A DNA stretch of 37,629 bases from Candidatus Thalassarchaeum sp. GTDB taxonomy: Archaea > Thermoplasmatota > Poseidoniia > Poseidoniales > Thalassarchaeaceae. The position numbers were made by a program, and so were the translations under genes. The DNA lies in contig JAKUOA010000003.1 in NCBI GenBank assembly GCA_022451235.1, positions 15,283 to 52,911 on the forward strand. The letters are read 5' to 3'. Positions within the stretch are counted from its first letter, which is position 1. Every line of letters begins with the position of its first letter. Below the pieces are notes generated by a model. The model had not been told where the DNA came from. It did not search any database and saw only the letters and a program-made list of their open reading frames with translations. This document shows, piece after piece, positions 7,140-16,016 of the stretch.

Positions 7140-8140
7140 TATGCTGCTACCCCAGTTGAAGTAAGTTCCTTCAGGTATCTGGAAACTCGCATCCCTAATT
7201 GTTGTTGGTTTTGTATCGAATGCAATTCTACTCTCATATTCGATGCGCCAGGAAGTCCCTTGGTGAAAGATACAGCGTGACGCTTGAGGTTCTTGCAATA
7301 ACCTTCTTCGTACACCTCTGAACTCAATTGAAGATATCTTTCCCAACACCAAGAACGCGCTACTGCTGGGTTATCCTCACCCCAAGGAGGCATCTGATTT
7401 AACCATCCTAAATCTCGTTTAATCTCATGGAAGATTGTCGGGCGGCCTATTGCCCCCCTTCCAATCATCAATCCTGCCGCGCCGGTGGCTTTGATACAGG
7501 CCGCGGCTGATTTAGCGTCGATCACATCGCCATTGGCTATTACGGGTATATCGACAGCCTCGACAATATTTCGGATTTGAGACCAATCCGATTCTCCGGA
7601 ATATCTTTGGCGAAGGGTTCGACCATGTACGCAAATTCGCTTGACACCTTCTGCCTCTATTCTTTGGCAAATTTCCAAAGCTGTATTAGGACCGCTTCCT
7701 GTTCCTAATCGCATCTTCACAGTGATTGGAATATCTGCCGCTTCGATGCATGCTCGAACCATCTCAACGACTTTGTCGGGATTACGTAGTAAGGCCGCAC
7801 CAGCATCGTTACGACAAACTTTAGGAGCAGGACAGCCGAAATTAAGATCGATTATGTCCGCCCGATCCTGTAGCAATTTTACTGTCTGAACCATCTCGTC
7901 AATATCTCCACCAAAGATTTGTGGAATGAATGGTGATTCTCTAGGGTCAGATTCGACCTTAAGCCACGAGTGTTTAGCATGACGCGAGAGACCTGAGGCC
8001 GCTGTAAATTCGGTGAATGTAAGGTCCGCACCGGTCTCACGAGCCAACAGTCGGTAGGCCAAATCGGTGACTCCCGCCATCGGCGCGAGGAATAGCGGCA
8101 CCGGCTCTACCATGAGACAAGGCGGAAGCCCATTCATCAT
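7139..8140 (-). CDS. dus: tRNA-dihydrouridine synthase
   Basis: A flavoenzyme that reduces uridine to dihydrouridine in the tRNA D-loop, using FMN and NAD(P)H. Visible landmarks are APMAGVTDLAYRLLARETGA (FMN-binding barrel start), FTEFTAASG, PQIFGG, then DLNFGCPAPKV, which holds the active-site Cys, AGAALLRNP, VKMRLG, CVHGRT, VIANGDV and GLMIGRGAIGRP. The length of 333 fits the Dus family, with a short C-terminal domain to about residue 333. ATG codons at 8140 and 8137 and another at 8113 all fit; 8113 (MVEPVPLFLAPM) would give the most family-like N-terminus. It lies 30 bases after uS2 and overlaps DUF2237 by one base, so the three form a likely operon. Confidence 0.95.
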   Translation of the reverse strand: MMNGLPPCLMVEPVPLFLAPMAGVTDLAYRLLARETGADLTFTEFTAASGLSRHAKHSWLKVESDPRESPFIPQIFGGDIDEMVQTVKLLQDRADIIDLNFGCPAPKVCRNDAGAALLRNPDKVVEMVRACIEAADIPITVKMRLGTGSGPNTALEICQRIEAEGVKRICVHGRTLRQRYSGESDWSQIRNIVEAVDIPVIANGDVIDAKSAAACIKATGAAGLMIGRGAIGRPTIFHEIKRDLGWLNQMPPWGEDNPAVARSWCWERYLQLSSEVYEEGYCKNLKRHAVSFTKGLPGASNMRVELHSIQNQQQLGMRVSRYLKELTSTGVAA

Positions 8141-8170
8141 CAATCCAACGATTGGAATGAGAGTTAGAAT

Positions 8171-8785
8171 TCAGAATGTTGATTCCCACTCTTCTACGTC
8201 TTGAGCACGTTCCCAATCTGCGTAGTTTGTAGCACCGCGAGATGTTAGCATCTCTCGGGCAAGTAGCCAGTAAATTAGAGCCAACGAGCGGCGACCTTTG
8301 TTATTCGCAGGGAGGGCAAGGTCAACGTTTCGAAGAGTATTGTTTGCATCTACAATTCCAACTATCGGAAGACCTGTCGATACAGCCTCTGACAGAGCCT
8401 GTGAGTCGGCCGCTGGGTCGGTTACTACCAATACCTCGGGTTCAGTGTATGTTCGGAGTTTAGGATTTGTTAGTGTTCCAGGAATAAAACGGCCAACGAT
8501 TCTTTTTGCGCCGATTGACTGAGCGAACTTACGTGCAGGCCTCTGTCCGTATTGACGAGCGCTTACGACAAGGATTCTCTCAGGGTCGTAGCGAGATAGG
8601 AAGTTAGCGACGGTTCTGATTCGAGCGTCGGTTTGATTGATGTCAATCAAATGCAGTCCGCTGCCATCCGCTCGATCTTTATCGATGAATCGTTGCATAT
8701 CTGAGGACTTTTGATTTGTTCCGATGTGAACCGCGTGTGTCTCATAGACATCGTACGGCACTAGGGGCGACTCAATCTCACTCAT
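8171..8785 (-). CDS. rps2: Small-subunit ribosomal protein uS2
   Basis: This 204-residue protein is the archaeal-type uS2. It contains the typical N-terminal HIGTNQKSSDM-RFI segment, HLIDINQTDARI, ILVVSARQYGQRPARKFA, RFIPGTLTNP, EVLVVTDPAADSQAL, LPIVGIVDANNTLRNVDLAL and NNKGRRSLALIYWLLARE. It is part of the 30S subunit near the neck. In many archaea uS2 lies with uL13, uS9 and RNA polymerase subunits. Here none of these is adjacent; instead it is followed by dus and DUF2237. No strong TATA-like box was identified in front of it. Confidence 0.96.
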   Translation of the reverse strand: MSEIESPLVPYDVYETHAVHIGTNQKSSDMQRFIDKDRADGSGLHLIDINQTDARIRTVANFLSRYDPERILVVSARQYGQRPARKFAQSIGAKRIVGRFIPGTLTNPKLRTYTEPEVLVVTDPAADSQALSEAVSTGLPIVGIVDANNTLRNVDLALPANNKGRRSLALIYWLLAREMLTSRGATNYADWERAQDVEEWESTF

Positions 8786-8838
8786 GATGTATCCTCAGTG
8801 GCGCGGCGACCTGACCTTCCCTCATAAGCGCTACGCAT

Positions 8839-8853
8839 CGCCCCAAAGGGGCG
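8839..8853 (-). terminator. GC-rich hairpin between lipoprotein gene and uS2
   Basis: CGCCCC-AAA-GGGGCG is a perfect 6-base stem with a 3-base loop. It starts 12 bases past the stop of the lipoprotein gene and ends 54 bases before the uS2 start. No T-run follows on the minus strand, so it may be a processing site or part of the uS2 leader rather than a true terminator. Confidence 0.4.
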
Positions 8854-8865
8854 TGAACGGTGAAA

Positions 8866-9477
8866 TCAGAGACCTTCGAGTACAGATAAATCAGTACACT
8901 CGCCATCTTCGTGTATTTCTTTAAACTGTACACAGGGCTTGGTAATCGTTAGTGTCATCTCGAAATAATCGTGAAAAGCGAATTGTGCGACACCGGGATC
9001 GATACCATATCCTCGAGCGTCAATTTCTACCGTCCACTTTCCATTTGCCAGACTAGAAAAATCAAATCTCTCTAATGGGTAATCCTGGGTTGCCCTTACC
9101 TCCCAATATGGATTACCACCAGATTCCTTTACACCAGGCTCCCAAACCTTGACTTCGACATATCGAAGCTCATTACTTTCATTGAGATCGAGGAGAGTAG
9201 AATAAGGGAATTCAGCACGGAAGGTAATAGACATCTTTGATACTGTCTCGTCAAACACGATTGGGGTTTCATTTGTGTATTGGACGGATTCAAGGTCAAG
9301 AGATTCAGAAGTGAACATAACTTCCCAAAAGAACGACTCTTCCTTGTTGTTTACAAACGGTTCTTCGCGCATATCTTCCATAATTTCACGTTGCATAACC
9401 AAACCCATGCAACCAGCACTAATGGTCGAAAATACCAGCATGAGTAGCAAACTGAACACGGTCAGCCGCGTGCGCAT
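8866..9477 (-). CDS. Predicted lipoprotein of unknown function
   Basis: A 203-residue exported protein. Residues 1-22 are a signal peptide ending in ISAG before C23, a lipobox-like site, so the mature protein is probably lipid-anchored on the outside of the membrane. The rest is beta-rich and acidic, with two Cys near the C-terminus (CVQFKEIHEDGEC) that could form a disulfide. No enzyme motif or known domain is recognised. It sits between the FKBP gene and uS2 on the same strand, with 183 bases upstream and 80 downstream, so it is probably its own transcription unit. Confidence 0.7.
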   Translation of the reverse strand: MRTRLTVFSLLLMLVFSTISAGCMGLVMQREIMEDMREEPFVNNKEESFFWEVMFTSESLDLESVQYTNETPIVFDETVSKMSITFRAEFPYSTLLDLNESNELRYVEVKVWEPGVKESGGNPYWEVRATQDYPLERFDFSSLANGKWTVEIDARGYGIDPGVAQFAFHDYFEMTLTITKPCVQFKEIHEDGECTDLSVLEGL

Positions 9478-9660
9478 GTATGATTCTGGAACGTCTCTCA
9501 GTCTTCAACCGAACGGAAAGTAGAGCCAATAATTCTCACATTTTGGATTAACTGCTACATTGATGACCGAAGGTTATCTCCCAAAGTCGCCTCAATGACG
9601 ACGAAAGGGTCTACTGAGCCGTAAGGCGTTGACGTGCCCTATGAGTACCGAGAGGCACAA

Positions 9661-10359
9661 TCACTCTTCTTCATCTGCTGCAACGCGTGGTTCGTGAACT
9701 TCTCGGAATACCACGGTTCCGACCTCGAGGTGCTCGCGCAGTGCGCGGACCAAAGAGAACTTGGCATATGCCCAGTTCTGGTCATAGGCGATTGAATCAG
9801 GTAGTGTGATAGTAACATCGTCACCATCGAATTCAACCTCGAAGTCCGAGCGGCCAGTATTCATTTGAAGGAGTGTAGCAACCCGCTCAGCGCGGTCCTC
9901 TACCACCTTGACGATGGTGTATGTGTAACGCAGTGTAGTACCCGCTAGAGGGTGGTTGTAATCGATTCGAGCGCGACCGGCGCGTAGCATTTGCAAGATT
10001 CCATTACGACCGCCGATTTCGACCGGAGCACCAATGGCAAGCATGTTTGGGTCACCAACGCTGCGAAGTAGAACATTCTGGGAGATAGTCTCCACTAGAG
10101 ACGCGTCGCGCTCACCGTAAGCATCGGCAGGCTCGATATCGAAAGTGTACTCGTTGTCTGCCTCAGCATCGGAAAGATGAGCCTCGAAGCCAGCTATTAG
10201 GCGACCTTCTCCGACTACGGTAATCATCGGCTCGTAAGTGCGAGCTTCATCAAAGACATCGTGCTCCTTGGCAATCTCCTCTCTGGTAGTCTCGATAAGA
10301 TCGCCAGATTCAGCATTGTAAAGGTCGTATTCTACGTGAACGATTGCACCGTTGTCCAT
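9661..10359 (-). CDS. Long-type FKBP peptidyl-prolyl isomerase (SlyD-like)
   Basis: A cytoplasmic peptidyl-prolyl cis-trans isomerase and chaperone. The N-terminal VHVEYDLYNAESGDLIETT is the usual FKBP start. VVGEGRLIAGFEAHLSDAE and FDIEPADAYGERD are the core strands, then an inserted-flap chaperone segment (about 90-130, IGAPVEIGGRNGILQML), then the returning core strand DYNHPLAGTTLRYTYTIVKV. About 80 further residues form a C-terminal domain, as in the long (26 kDa) archaeal FKBPs, and 232 residues is right for that type. It lacks the His-rich metal tail of E. coli SlyD and ends in an acidic DEEE. A clear GGAGG (minus strand, 10371-10367) lies seven bases before the ATG. Confidence 0.93.
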   Translation of the reverse strand: MDNGAIVHVEYDLYNAESGDLIETTREEIAKEHDVFDEARTYEPMITVVGEGRLIAGFEAHLSDAEADNEYTFDIEPADAYGERDASLVETISQNVLLRSVGDPNMLAIGAPVEIGGRNGILQMLRAGRARIDYNHPLAGTTLRYTYTIVKVVEDRAERVATLLQMNTGRSDFEVEFDGDDVTITLPDSIAYDQNWAYAKFSLVRALREHLEVGTVVFREVHEPRVAADEEE

Positions 10360-10415
10360 GGATTAGCCTCCTGAGGGCGACCCGCCGACCTATCTCCCCT
10401 TTTTGATACAAACGG

Positions 10416-10432
10416 TTCTCCCTTAGGGAGAA
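10416..10432 (-). terminator. Perfect 7-base hairpin just downstream of ccmF
   Basis: TTCTCCCTTAGGGAGAA forms a 7-base stem with a 3-base loop, starting 9 bases after the ccmF stop. It probably separates the ccmF and FKBP transcripts. A TATA-like TTTGTATC for the FKBP gene follows a few bases later on the minus strand. There is no strong T-run, so factor-independent termination is not certain. Confidence 0.5.
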
Positions 10433-10441
10433 TTTTCGGGT

Positions 10442-12769
10442 TTATTCCTCTTCTTCGGAGGTCACTGGGCTACTACTGAGTAGGGCCGCAAGGCCGCCCA
10501 ACATGATTAGGCTCCAACCAGCCCAGACAAGGTGGGAACCCCGCAAATCGTGTACTGTGACACGGATTTCTTCAACTTCATCGGTCTCGCCTCGCATCAT
10601 TGAGGTGAGGCTGATTTCTGCCTGTTGTTGATCGAGAATAAATATCATATCTCCGCTTGGACGGACCATTCTATCTACTTCCGAGCGAGTTGTTGTCCAA
10701 CTAAAGCGGAGAATTCCAGGAGTCACTTCGTCGACTTTCTCTCCGTCTTTTGTGACCTCGATAACAAATCCAGCGAATCCATCACCTATTTTGTAGTCGT
10801 ATTCGGGATCTTCCTCACTTAGCAAGACAGTATCGCTGAAAGTTAGTTCGTATTCTTTGAATTTTACAGGGTTGTCTTTCTCTAGCGTTACAAGATGGCT
10901 TGGGTCGGCGCGATCTACCAAGGTAGTGGTAAGTACGTGTCCTAAGAGAAGTAGTATGAGTCCTAAGTGTGCAAGATGGGAACCAATCAATCTCAAACGG
11001 GCTGCATTAGATTTGGCGGTTATTCCATCGGCTCGTAATTTCGGCAATATCTTGCGACCAATCGTGAATACCACCTTCGCGGTTGGAGGTAGAGCCACGA
11101 ATAGCCAAGTTAGCATGAACATTGCAAGGCTACCCCGTGAGATATTGTCTGTGAGCATAAGTTGGGGATCGCCGGGAAGAGAGAACTCCTCTGCGTAATA
11201 TGCGAATAGTAACGAGGCGAGTAGTGTAGTAGCCATGAATGCGTTTCCACGCTTTGCATCGATGCTCTTTCCAAGAGAGTAGATTGTAATCGCTAGAATT
11301 ACCAAGACTAGTATTGGAGAGCCATAGAATTCGTGAGCCGCTAGGCTGGTCCCATCTATCTCAGCGGCTAGTAATAACCAGGTCAATGTAAGGAAGGCGG
11401 CAGCAGAATACCAAGGAATTGCTCTCGCGACCTTCATGCGAACTGAAGTATCGTTGAACAATTTTGTTAGTGGTGATTCCTCTTCTTCCGCAGACATCAA
11501 CCATGGGCCTAAGAAAAGTAACATCCCAATAATCGATTGTTCCAAACTTGCGGCCCACGACCAACTTGCGAACAACATTAGGAAAACTCCTCCAAAGACC
11601 CAAGCCGCAGGAGGTTTCTCAGAGTCTCCTTTGATTAGCAAAAACATCAGTGCTGCTCCGACCAAAGTTATCGCTGTTGAACCCATCCAAATACCCAATG
11701 CAGGGGTAGCGACGAGCAAAGCAATGGAGACATTACGATTCTCCATTATCATCGAAGTCTTTGAAGATGAATCGAGTAGTTTCTCTTGTTGTTTTACTAA
11801 CCACAAGAAAGCTGCAAAACAAAGTGATATCATAATTAGGAAATATCCTGCTACTTCCAAACCGGCTGCACCATCGTCGAATAATTGTACGATTCTTATG
11901 TACGGGTCGTTGTATTCTCTTGCTTCTTCATTACCGACGAAAGAGTGTACTGAGGCCCATACTCCATTTGCACGCGTGACTAATGTTGCATGGATTGCAA
12001 GCGCGCCAGCGAGCATGCCAAGGGCTGGTGAAGCAAGTATTGCAGAGTCTCTTTCGGAGTCGGTTCGCGCACGGGCATGTACAATCATCAATAGCGCGAA
12101 CCAAGGCAGAATAGAGCCTGTTTCGACTGGATCCCAAGCCCAATATCCACCCCAGTCGAGTACTGTATAGGCCCACAATCCACCTAATCCAATTCCTATG
12201 GTTCCGATAAGGAATCCAGCACGTGCCCAGTGTAGTTGGGCTTCGTGCACTCGCCTCGCCTCATGACCTTTGATAAGCCCGGCAAGAGCTATACTAGCAA
12301 CTGCTAGACAGAGTGAGTAATATGCAAAAACAACCGGTGGATGAATTACCATTAGGTCGGTTTGTAGTAATGGATTGAGAGTTCCTCTCCAACCAGTTGA
12401 CTCTGCAAAAGGGGAGAGAATCCAAGAAATTACAATTATCGCAGCGGTACAACCGTGCATTAGTCTGATCTCAACTGAATTCGAGACATTGCGTCCCGAC
12501 ATGAACCAAGTGACAGTACCCATTATTGCCGCCCAAAGTAGAAGTGGTCCGGCTCTACCTCCCCAAACAGCAGATATTCGATAGAGCAGTGGTAATTCTT
12601 CTCCACCATATCTTGAAACCAAATCTAAAACTTCGAAATCGAATATGAATGCAGTCGTCAAGAATACCCAAGGTGCGACTTGAGCCGCTAAAGTGGTATG
12701 TCTTGCTAGAGGTTCTCCTGCTGGTAATCGTGAGAAGCACCAAATTAGGCTGGAAACTATCGCCAGCAA
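10442..12769 (-). CDS. ccmF: CcmF-type heme lyase, cytochrome c maturation
   Basis: A large polytopic membrane protein (at least 775 residues, many hydrophobic helices) of the CcmF family, which with other Ccm proteins ligates heme to apocytochrome c outside the membrane. The heme-handling WWD-type motif is present as WGGYWAWDPVETGSILPWF, with VFAYYSLCLA and VTRANGVWASVHSFVGN around it, and a large outside loop before the last helix. The reported start is a TTG at 12769. However, the same frame continues upstream without a stop and reads ILPTVGNLLIL from 12799, which matches the usual CcmF N-terminus (M-x-P-E-x-G-N). The real start is therefore probably 10 codons earlier at a non-standard codon (ATA at 12799). 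The gene overlaps or abuts the geranylgeranyl reductase stop (12804-12806). No CcmE, CcmC or CcmA is in the window. Confidence 0.9.
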   Translation of the reverse strand: MLAIVSSLIWCFSRLPAGEPLARHTTLAAQVAPWVFLTTAFIFDFEVLDLVSRYGGEELPLLYRISAVWGGRAGPLLLWAAIMGTVTWFMSGRNVSNSVEIRLMHGCTAAIIVISWILSPFAESTGWRGTLNPLLQTDLMVIHPPVVFAYYSLCLAVASIALAGLIKGHEARRVHEAQLHWARAGFLIGTIGIGLGGLWAYTVLDWGGYWAWDPVETGSILPWFALLMIVHARARTDSERDSAILASPALGMLAGALAIHATLVTRANGVWASVHSFVGNEEAREYNDPYIRIVQLFDDGAAGLEVAGYFLIMISLCFAAFLWLVKQQEKLLDSSSKTSMIMENRNVSIALLVATPALGIWMGSTAITLVGAALMFLLIKGDSEKPPAAWVFGGVFLMLFASWSWAASLEQSIIGMLLFLGPWLMSAEEEESPLTKLFNDTSVRMKVARAIPWYSAAAFLTLTWLLLAAEIDGTSLAAHEFYGSPILVLVILAITIYSLGKSIDAKRGNAFMATTLLASLLFAYYAEEFSLPGDPQLMLTDNISRGSLAMFMLTWLFVALPPTAKVVFTIGRKILPKLRADGITAKSNAARLRLIGSHLAHLGLILLLLGHVLTTTLVDRADPSHLVTLEKDNPVKFKEYELTFSDTVLLSEEDPEYDYKIGDGFAGFVIEVTKDGEKVDEVTPGILRFSWTTTRSEVDRMVRPSGDMIFILDQQQAEISLTSMMRGETDEVEEIRVTVHDLRGSHLVWAGWSLIMLGGLAALLSSSPVTSEEEE

Positions 12770-12803
12770 AATCAGAAGATTTCCAACAGTGGGGAGTATC
12801 GAA

Positions 12804-14063
12804 TCACCAGCCGTAAAACTTCGCCCTTGAATAACCGAATGAAAGCATTGCAGGTATAATCCGCTTTCCGTATAGGCTTGGTCTTCGCATCAATAGTCGC
12901 AAACATACTGCTAACTTTCCATGTGGACCCATATTGCTCATTTCATCTGGGAAACACTGAGCCATGATTGACATGTCCTCGTCAGTAAGATCGAATAATG
13001 CCGATTTTCCTCTCAATATTTTACCATAAGGTGGGAATTCATTACTCCAGAGTTTCTGGTATCGAGACATCTTGCTCGCCGAGAGGTCGTTGGCAGCTAT
13101 CTGCTCGGCAGCAACATCTGCTGCAAAAGTTGCAGACTTCAGAGCAAGATGTGATCCGCCTTCAAATAAAGGTGAAGTGAAACCCGCGGCATCGCCTACC
13201 AGCATAAGTCCATCATCATAGGTTAATTCGAAAGGTCCGGAAATTGGAATGGTACCACCGAATGCAGGATTGCCCTTTTCCTTCCACGGAGGTGGAACTT
13301 GTTCTAGATCTTTGAAGTGGGTTGCTTCTATGAATTCGTCAAGGGCCTTCTTGGTCCGGGGCTTATCCTCTGTAACCAAGCCTACATTGGCTCTGCCGTC
13401 ACACTTTGGAATCATCCATAGGTAACCCTTTTCGGCGTACTCCGGCCAAATATAAAAGTCAAGATAATCATCTGTTGGGACTTCAAGCATCTCGTATTGC
13501 ATACCTGCAATAACCTGACCTCGAGTGTTTAAATCGAGGATTTTAGAGGCCACTGCGGCTACGCCGGATGCATCAATAATGACCTTTGTTTGAATTGGGA
13601 ATTGCTCACCATTTCCATCACAAAGCCAACCTGTGAACTTACCATTTGCGTCGTATTGTTTCTCCATACTACGTAATTTGTGAGATAGTTGTAATTGAGC
13701 CCCCTCAGATACTGCTTCCTCTGCAATCCAGCGCTCGAAAAGGTGCTTTTCCAAAACGTAGCCTTCCTCAGTGAGTTTCTTGGCTGTTCCATCTGGGAAT
13801 ATCACACGAATGCCGTGTACTCGCTTACTGATGACGTGAGCAGGTAGGTCGAGTTTGAGATTATCACAGGCAACATCAGAGATACACTCTCCGCAGTGTA
13901 CAGGAGTTCCAATCTCTGGATGGTCCTCAATTAGAATCGTCTTGAGACCCTTTCTAGCGCTATGGAGAGCAGCGTTACCGCCACCCGGTCCGGCTCCGAT
14001 GACCAGCACATCGCACGTCGTGATGTCTTCCGCCACAATGGTTGGCGAAGTGGGATAGGCCAT
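12804..14063 (-). CDS. Geranylgeranyl reductase family flavoprotein
   Basis: A 419-residue FAD enzyme that would saturate prenyl chains of archaeal lipids or quinones. Landmarks: the Rossmann GAGPGGGNAALHSARKG (residues 23-39), HCGECISD, VIIDASGVAAVASK, the substrate motif GYLWMIPKCDGRANVGLV (a Y-x-W-x-F-P variant with Ile for Phe) and LMLVGDAAGFTSPLFEGG near the FAD. The ATG at 14063 is preferred to an upstream TTG at 14087, because it leaves 69 bases for the divergent promoters. It is divergent from a UbiD gene and followed by ccmF, so a role in reducing the menaquinone side chain is possible. Ether-lipid saturation is the other likely job; the sequence does not decide. Confidence 0.9.
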   Translation of the reverse strand: MAYPTSPTIVAEDITTCDVLVIGAGPGGGNAALHSARKGLKTILIEDHPEIGTPVHCGECISDVACDNLKLDLPAHVISKRVHGIRVIFPDGTAKKLTEEGYVLEKHLFERWIAEEAVSEGAQLQLSHKLRSMEKQYDANGKFTGWLCDGNGEQFPIQTKVIIDASGVAAVASKILDLNTRGQVIAGMQYEMLEVPTDDYLDFYIWPEYAEKGYLWMIPKCDGRANVGLVTEDKPRTKKALDEFIEATHFKDLEQVPPPWKEKGNPAFGGTIPISGPFELTYDDGLMLVGDAAGFTSPLFEGGSHLALKSATFAADVAAEQIAANDLSASKMSRYQKLWSNEFPPYGKILRGKSALFDLTDEDMSIMAQCFPDEMSNMGPHGKLAVCLRLLMRRPSLYGKRIIPAMLSFGYSRAKFYGW

Positions 14064-14132
14064 GAATCCGTCGGCTAATTTGTCCAAAATGTCATGACGA
14101 ACATATTCAACGGTGAATCGCCACGCGGGGTT
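14064..14132. promoter_or_regulatory. Divergent promoter region, reductase / UbiD
   Basis: ACATATTC (14101-14108) lies about 29 bases before the UbiD start at 14133, right for a TATA box with a leaderless message. On the minus strand CATTTTGG (about 14092-14085) lies about 26 bases before 14063. Both spacings support the shorter starts chosen for the two genes. Confidence 0.45.
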
Positions 14133-16007
14133 ATGACTTGGCGTAGGCTCTCGCGTTACATCGACGCGTTAGATAGCGCAGGAGAGTTGCGTAGAGTCTC
14201 TGAACCTGTAGATTGTCATCTTGAAGCGGGAACGATTGCTGACAAGTTAGTCAAGTCGAAAGGACCGGCTATTTTGTTTGAACAACCTCGATTGGCTGAC
14301 GGTTCGATTAGTGAATTTCCCTTAGCGATGAATCTCTTCGGAACATACCAGCGAACTAATCGTGCTTTGGGTGTCGAAGAACCATCAGAAATCGGCGAAC
14401 GAATGGTTGGTTTGATGAAGCCGGATATAGGTGGAATACTTCGAGCGCCGTGGACTGGCATTCCGCTAGCCTTGCAGGGAATGTCGATGGCGCCCAAGAA
14501 GGTCAGGAAGGGGTCCTGCCAGCAAGTTCGCATGGCTGAACCTGATGTGACTAAACTACCGATTCCAACCACTTGGCCAGAAGATGGTGGTCCATTCATT
14601 ACGCTACCATTGGTAGTAACTGCTGATCCTAACACTGGAGTGCATAATATGGGAATGTATCGAGGTCAAATTTTCGGTCCTAAAGAGGTTGGATTGCATT
14701 GGCAGCGTCACAAGCATGGAGCTGACCACGCTGCCGATTCTGGTGACAACAGAATGCCTGTTGCAATCTGTATTGGAGGGCCACCTGAATTGATATTCTC
14801 AGCGATTGCACCACTTCCAGACAATTTGTCTGAATACGAATTTGCGGGCTTACTTGGAGGTGCCCGCTTGCGACTGACAAAGTGTCTGACTAACGATCTC
14901 TATGTCCCAGCAGAAGCAGATTTCGTAATTGAGGGCTATACAATTCCTGGAGAGACAAAACTCGAAGGTCCATTCGGAGATCATTTCGGCCACTATTCAT
15001 TAGCTGAGCAATATCCTTTCATGCACGTAACTGCCATCACGCATAGGAAAAACGCCGTCCTACCTGCAACCATAGTTGGAGTTCCGCCAATGGAAGATGG
15101 ATATTTGGGTGAATCGGTGGGAGATGCATTCCGTCCGGTTCTAAAATTTCAACATAGAGATGTCGTTGATCTATTCCTACCGCTAGAAACAGGATTTCAC
15201 AATTTAGCGATTGTGGCTAGTAAACAACGCTATCCTCGACAGGCTCGCAAGACAGCATTAGGGCTACTTGGGGCTGGTCAATTGATGTTCCTAAAATCGA
15301 TTATCGCTTGCGACCCAGATCATCCAGTAAAGGACCTAGATGCTCTTCTTGATGCCTTGGACTCTAGGGTTGACATCTCGGATGATGTACAAGTTCTGAA
15401 AGGCCAAGTTGCTGACTCACTTGCACATGCCTCACCTCACCTAAATGTCCATGACAAAGTGATGATTGATGCTTCAAGCCCAACTCATGATGATCCGATG
15501 TTTGGACTAACAATACCAGATGGACCTGGAGAATCACTGGTTGATTCTGTAAGCCAAATTGAAGGTGTTACTCAAGTCAGAATGCTACGTCCTTCGATGA
15601 TGGTTGTAACTACGCATATCGAAGGTGGACCAAGGCCAGAAGAATCAGTTGAAACCGTTAATGAGGAAGGGGCTGCTGCGCAGAGAGAACATATCGTAAA
15701 TATCAGAGATGCTATCTGGTCGCTAAATGGCTCAGAAAATCTGCGCTGGCTATTCATCACAGATGATGATGCCGACTTACAGGCAGATGGTTGGAGAAGG
15801 AAATTACTGTGGCAATTTTTCTGTAGATTTGATGTGGCAAGGGACTTACATTTCGATGAGAATCGTTCTCGACTTGCTTGGGATGCAACCGCACCGATTC
15901 CGAGTAATACAGGCCCCCATCCAGTTAGGCGTTGGCCTGGAGTAACCCTTCATGACCCTGAAGTAGAGGCTAAGGTTGAGGCTTGGATGGAAGAAAACAA
16001 TCTGTGA
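14133..16007 (+). CDS. UbiD-family prenylated-FMN decarboxylase (possible MqnL)
   Basis: A 624-residue decarboxylase of the UbiD/Fdc family, which uses prenylated FMN to remove a carboxyl group from an aromatic or unsaturated acid. The N-terminus MTWRRLSRYIDALDSAGEL is family-typical, and this ATG was chosen over one at 14094. Cofactor residues are seen: NMGMYRGQIFG with R177, and EGPFGDHFG with E278 and D283, the latter Asp as in E. coli UbiD. The next gene, a UbiA prenyltransferase 9 bases away, suggests quinone synthesis. In the futalosine pathway a UbiD protein (MqnL) and a UbiA protein (MqnP) act together, and this is the best guess. No UbiX, which makes the cofactor, is in the window. 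Confidence 0.9.
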   Translation: MTWRRLSRYIDALDSAGELRRVSEPVDCHLEAGTIADKLVKSKGPAILFEQPRLADGSISEFPLAMNLFGTYQRTNRALGVEEPSEIGERMVGLMKPDIGGILRAPWTGIPLALQGMSMAPKKVRKGSCQQVRMAEPDVTKLPIPTTWPEDGGPFITLPLVVTADPNTGVHNMGMYRGQIFGPKEVGLHWQRHKHGADHAADSGDNRMPVAICIGGPPELIFSAIAPLPDNLSEYEFAGLLGGARLRLTKCLTNDLYVPAEADFVIEGYTIPGETKLEGPFGDHFGHYSLAEQYPFMHVTAITHRKNAVLPATIVGVPPMEDGYLGESVGDAFRPVLKFQHRDVVDLFLPLETGFHNLAIVASKQRYPRQARKTALGLLGAGQLMFLKSIIACDPDHPVKDLDALLDALDSRVDISDDVQVLKGQVADSLAHASPHLNVHDKVMIDASSPTHDDPMFGLTIPDGPGESLVDSVSQIEGVTQVRMLRPSMMVVTTHIEGGPRPEESVETVNEEGAAAQREHIVNIRDAIWSLNGSENLRWLFITDDDADLQADGWRRKLLWQFFCRFDVARDLHFDENRSRLAWDATAPIPSNTGPHPVRRWPGVTLHDPEVEAKVEAWMEENNL

Positions 16008-16016
16008 GGTCGGATT

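Noticed and set aside
7139-7352. N-terminal extension of the DUF2237 gene
   Set aside because: The extra 71 codons overlap dus in another frame and do not match the family. The family start is at 7139.
9478-9660. Small gene or RNA in the 183-base gap between FKBP and the lipoprotein gene
   Set aside because: Only a weak GTGCC...GGCAC pairing after the FKBP stop was seen; no open frame or stable fold.
10857-12170. Long plus-strand frames (113 and 244 codons) opposite ccmF
   Set aside because: They are antisense shadows of the CcmF membrane protein, with no family resemblance and Ser/Pro-rich composition typical of reverse frames.
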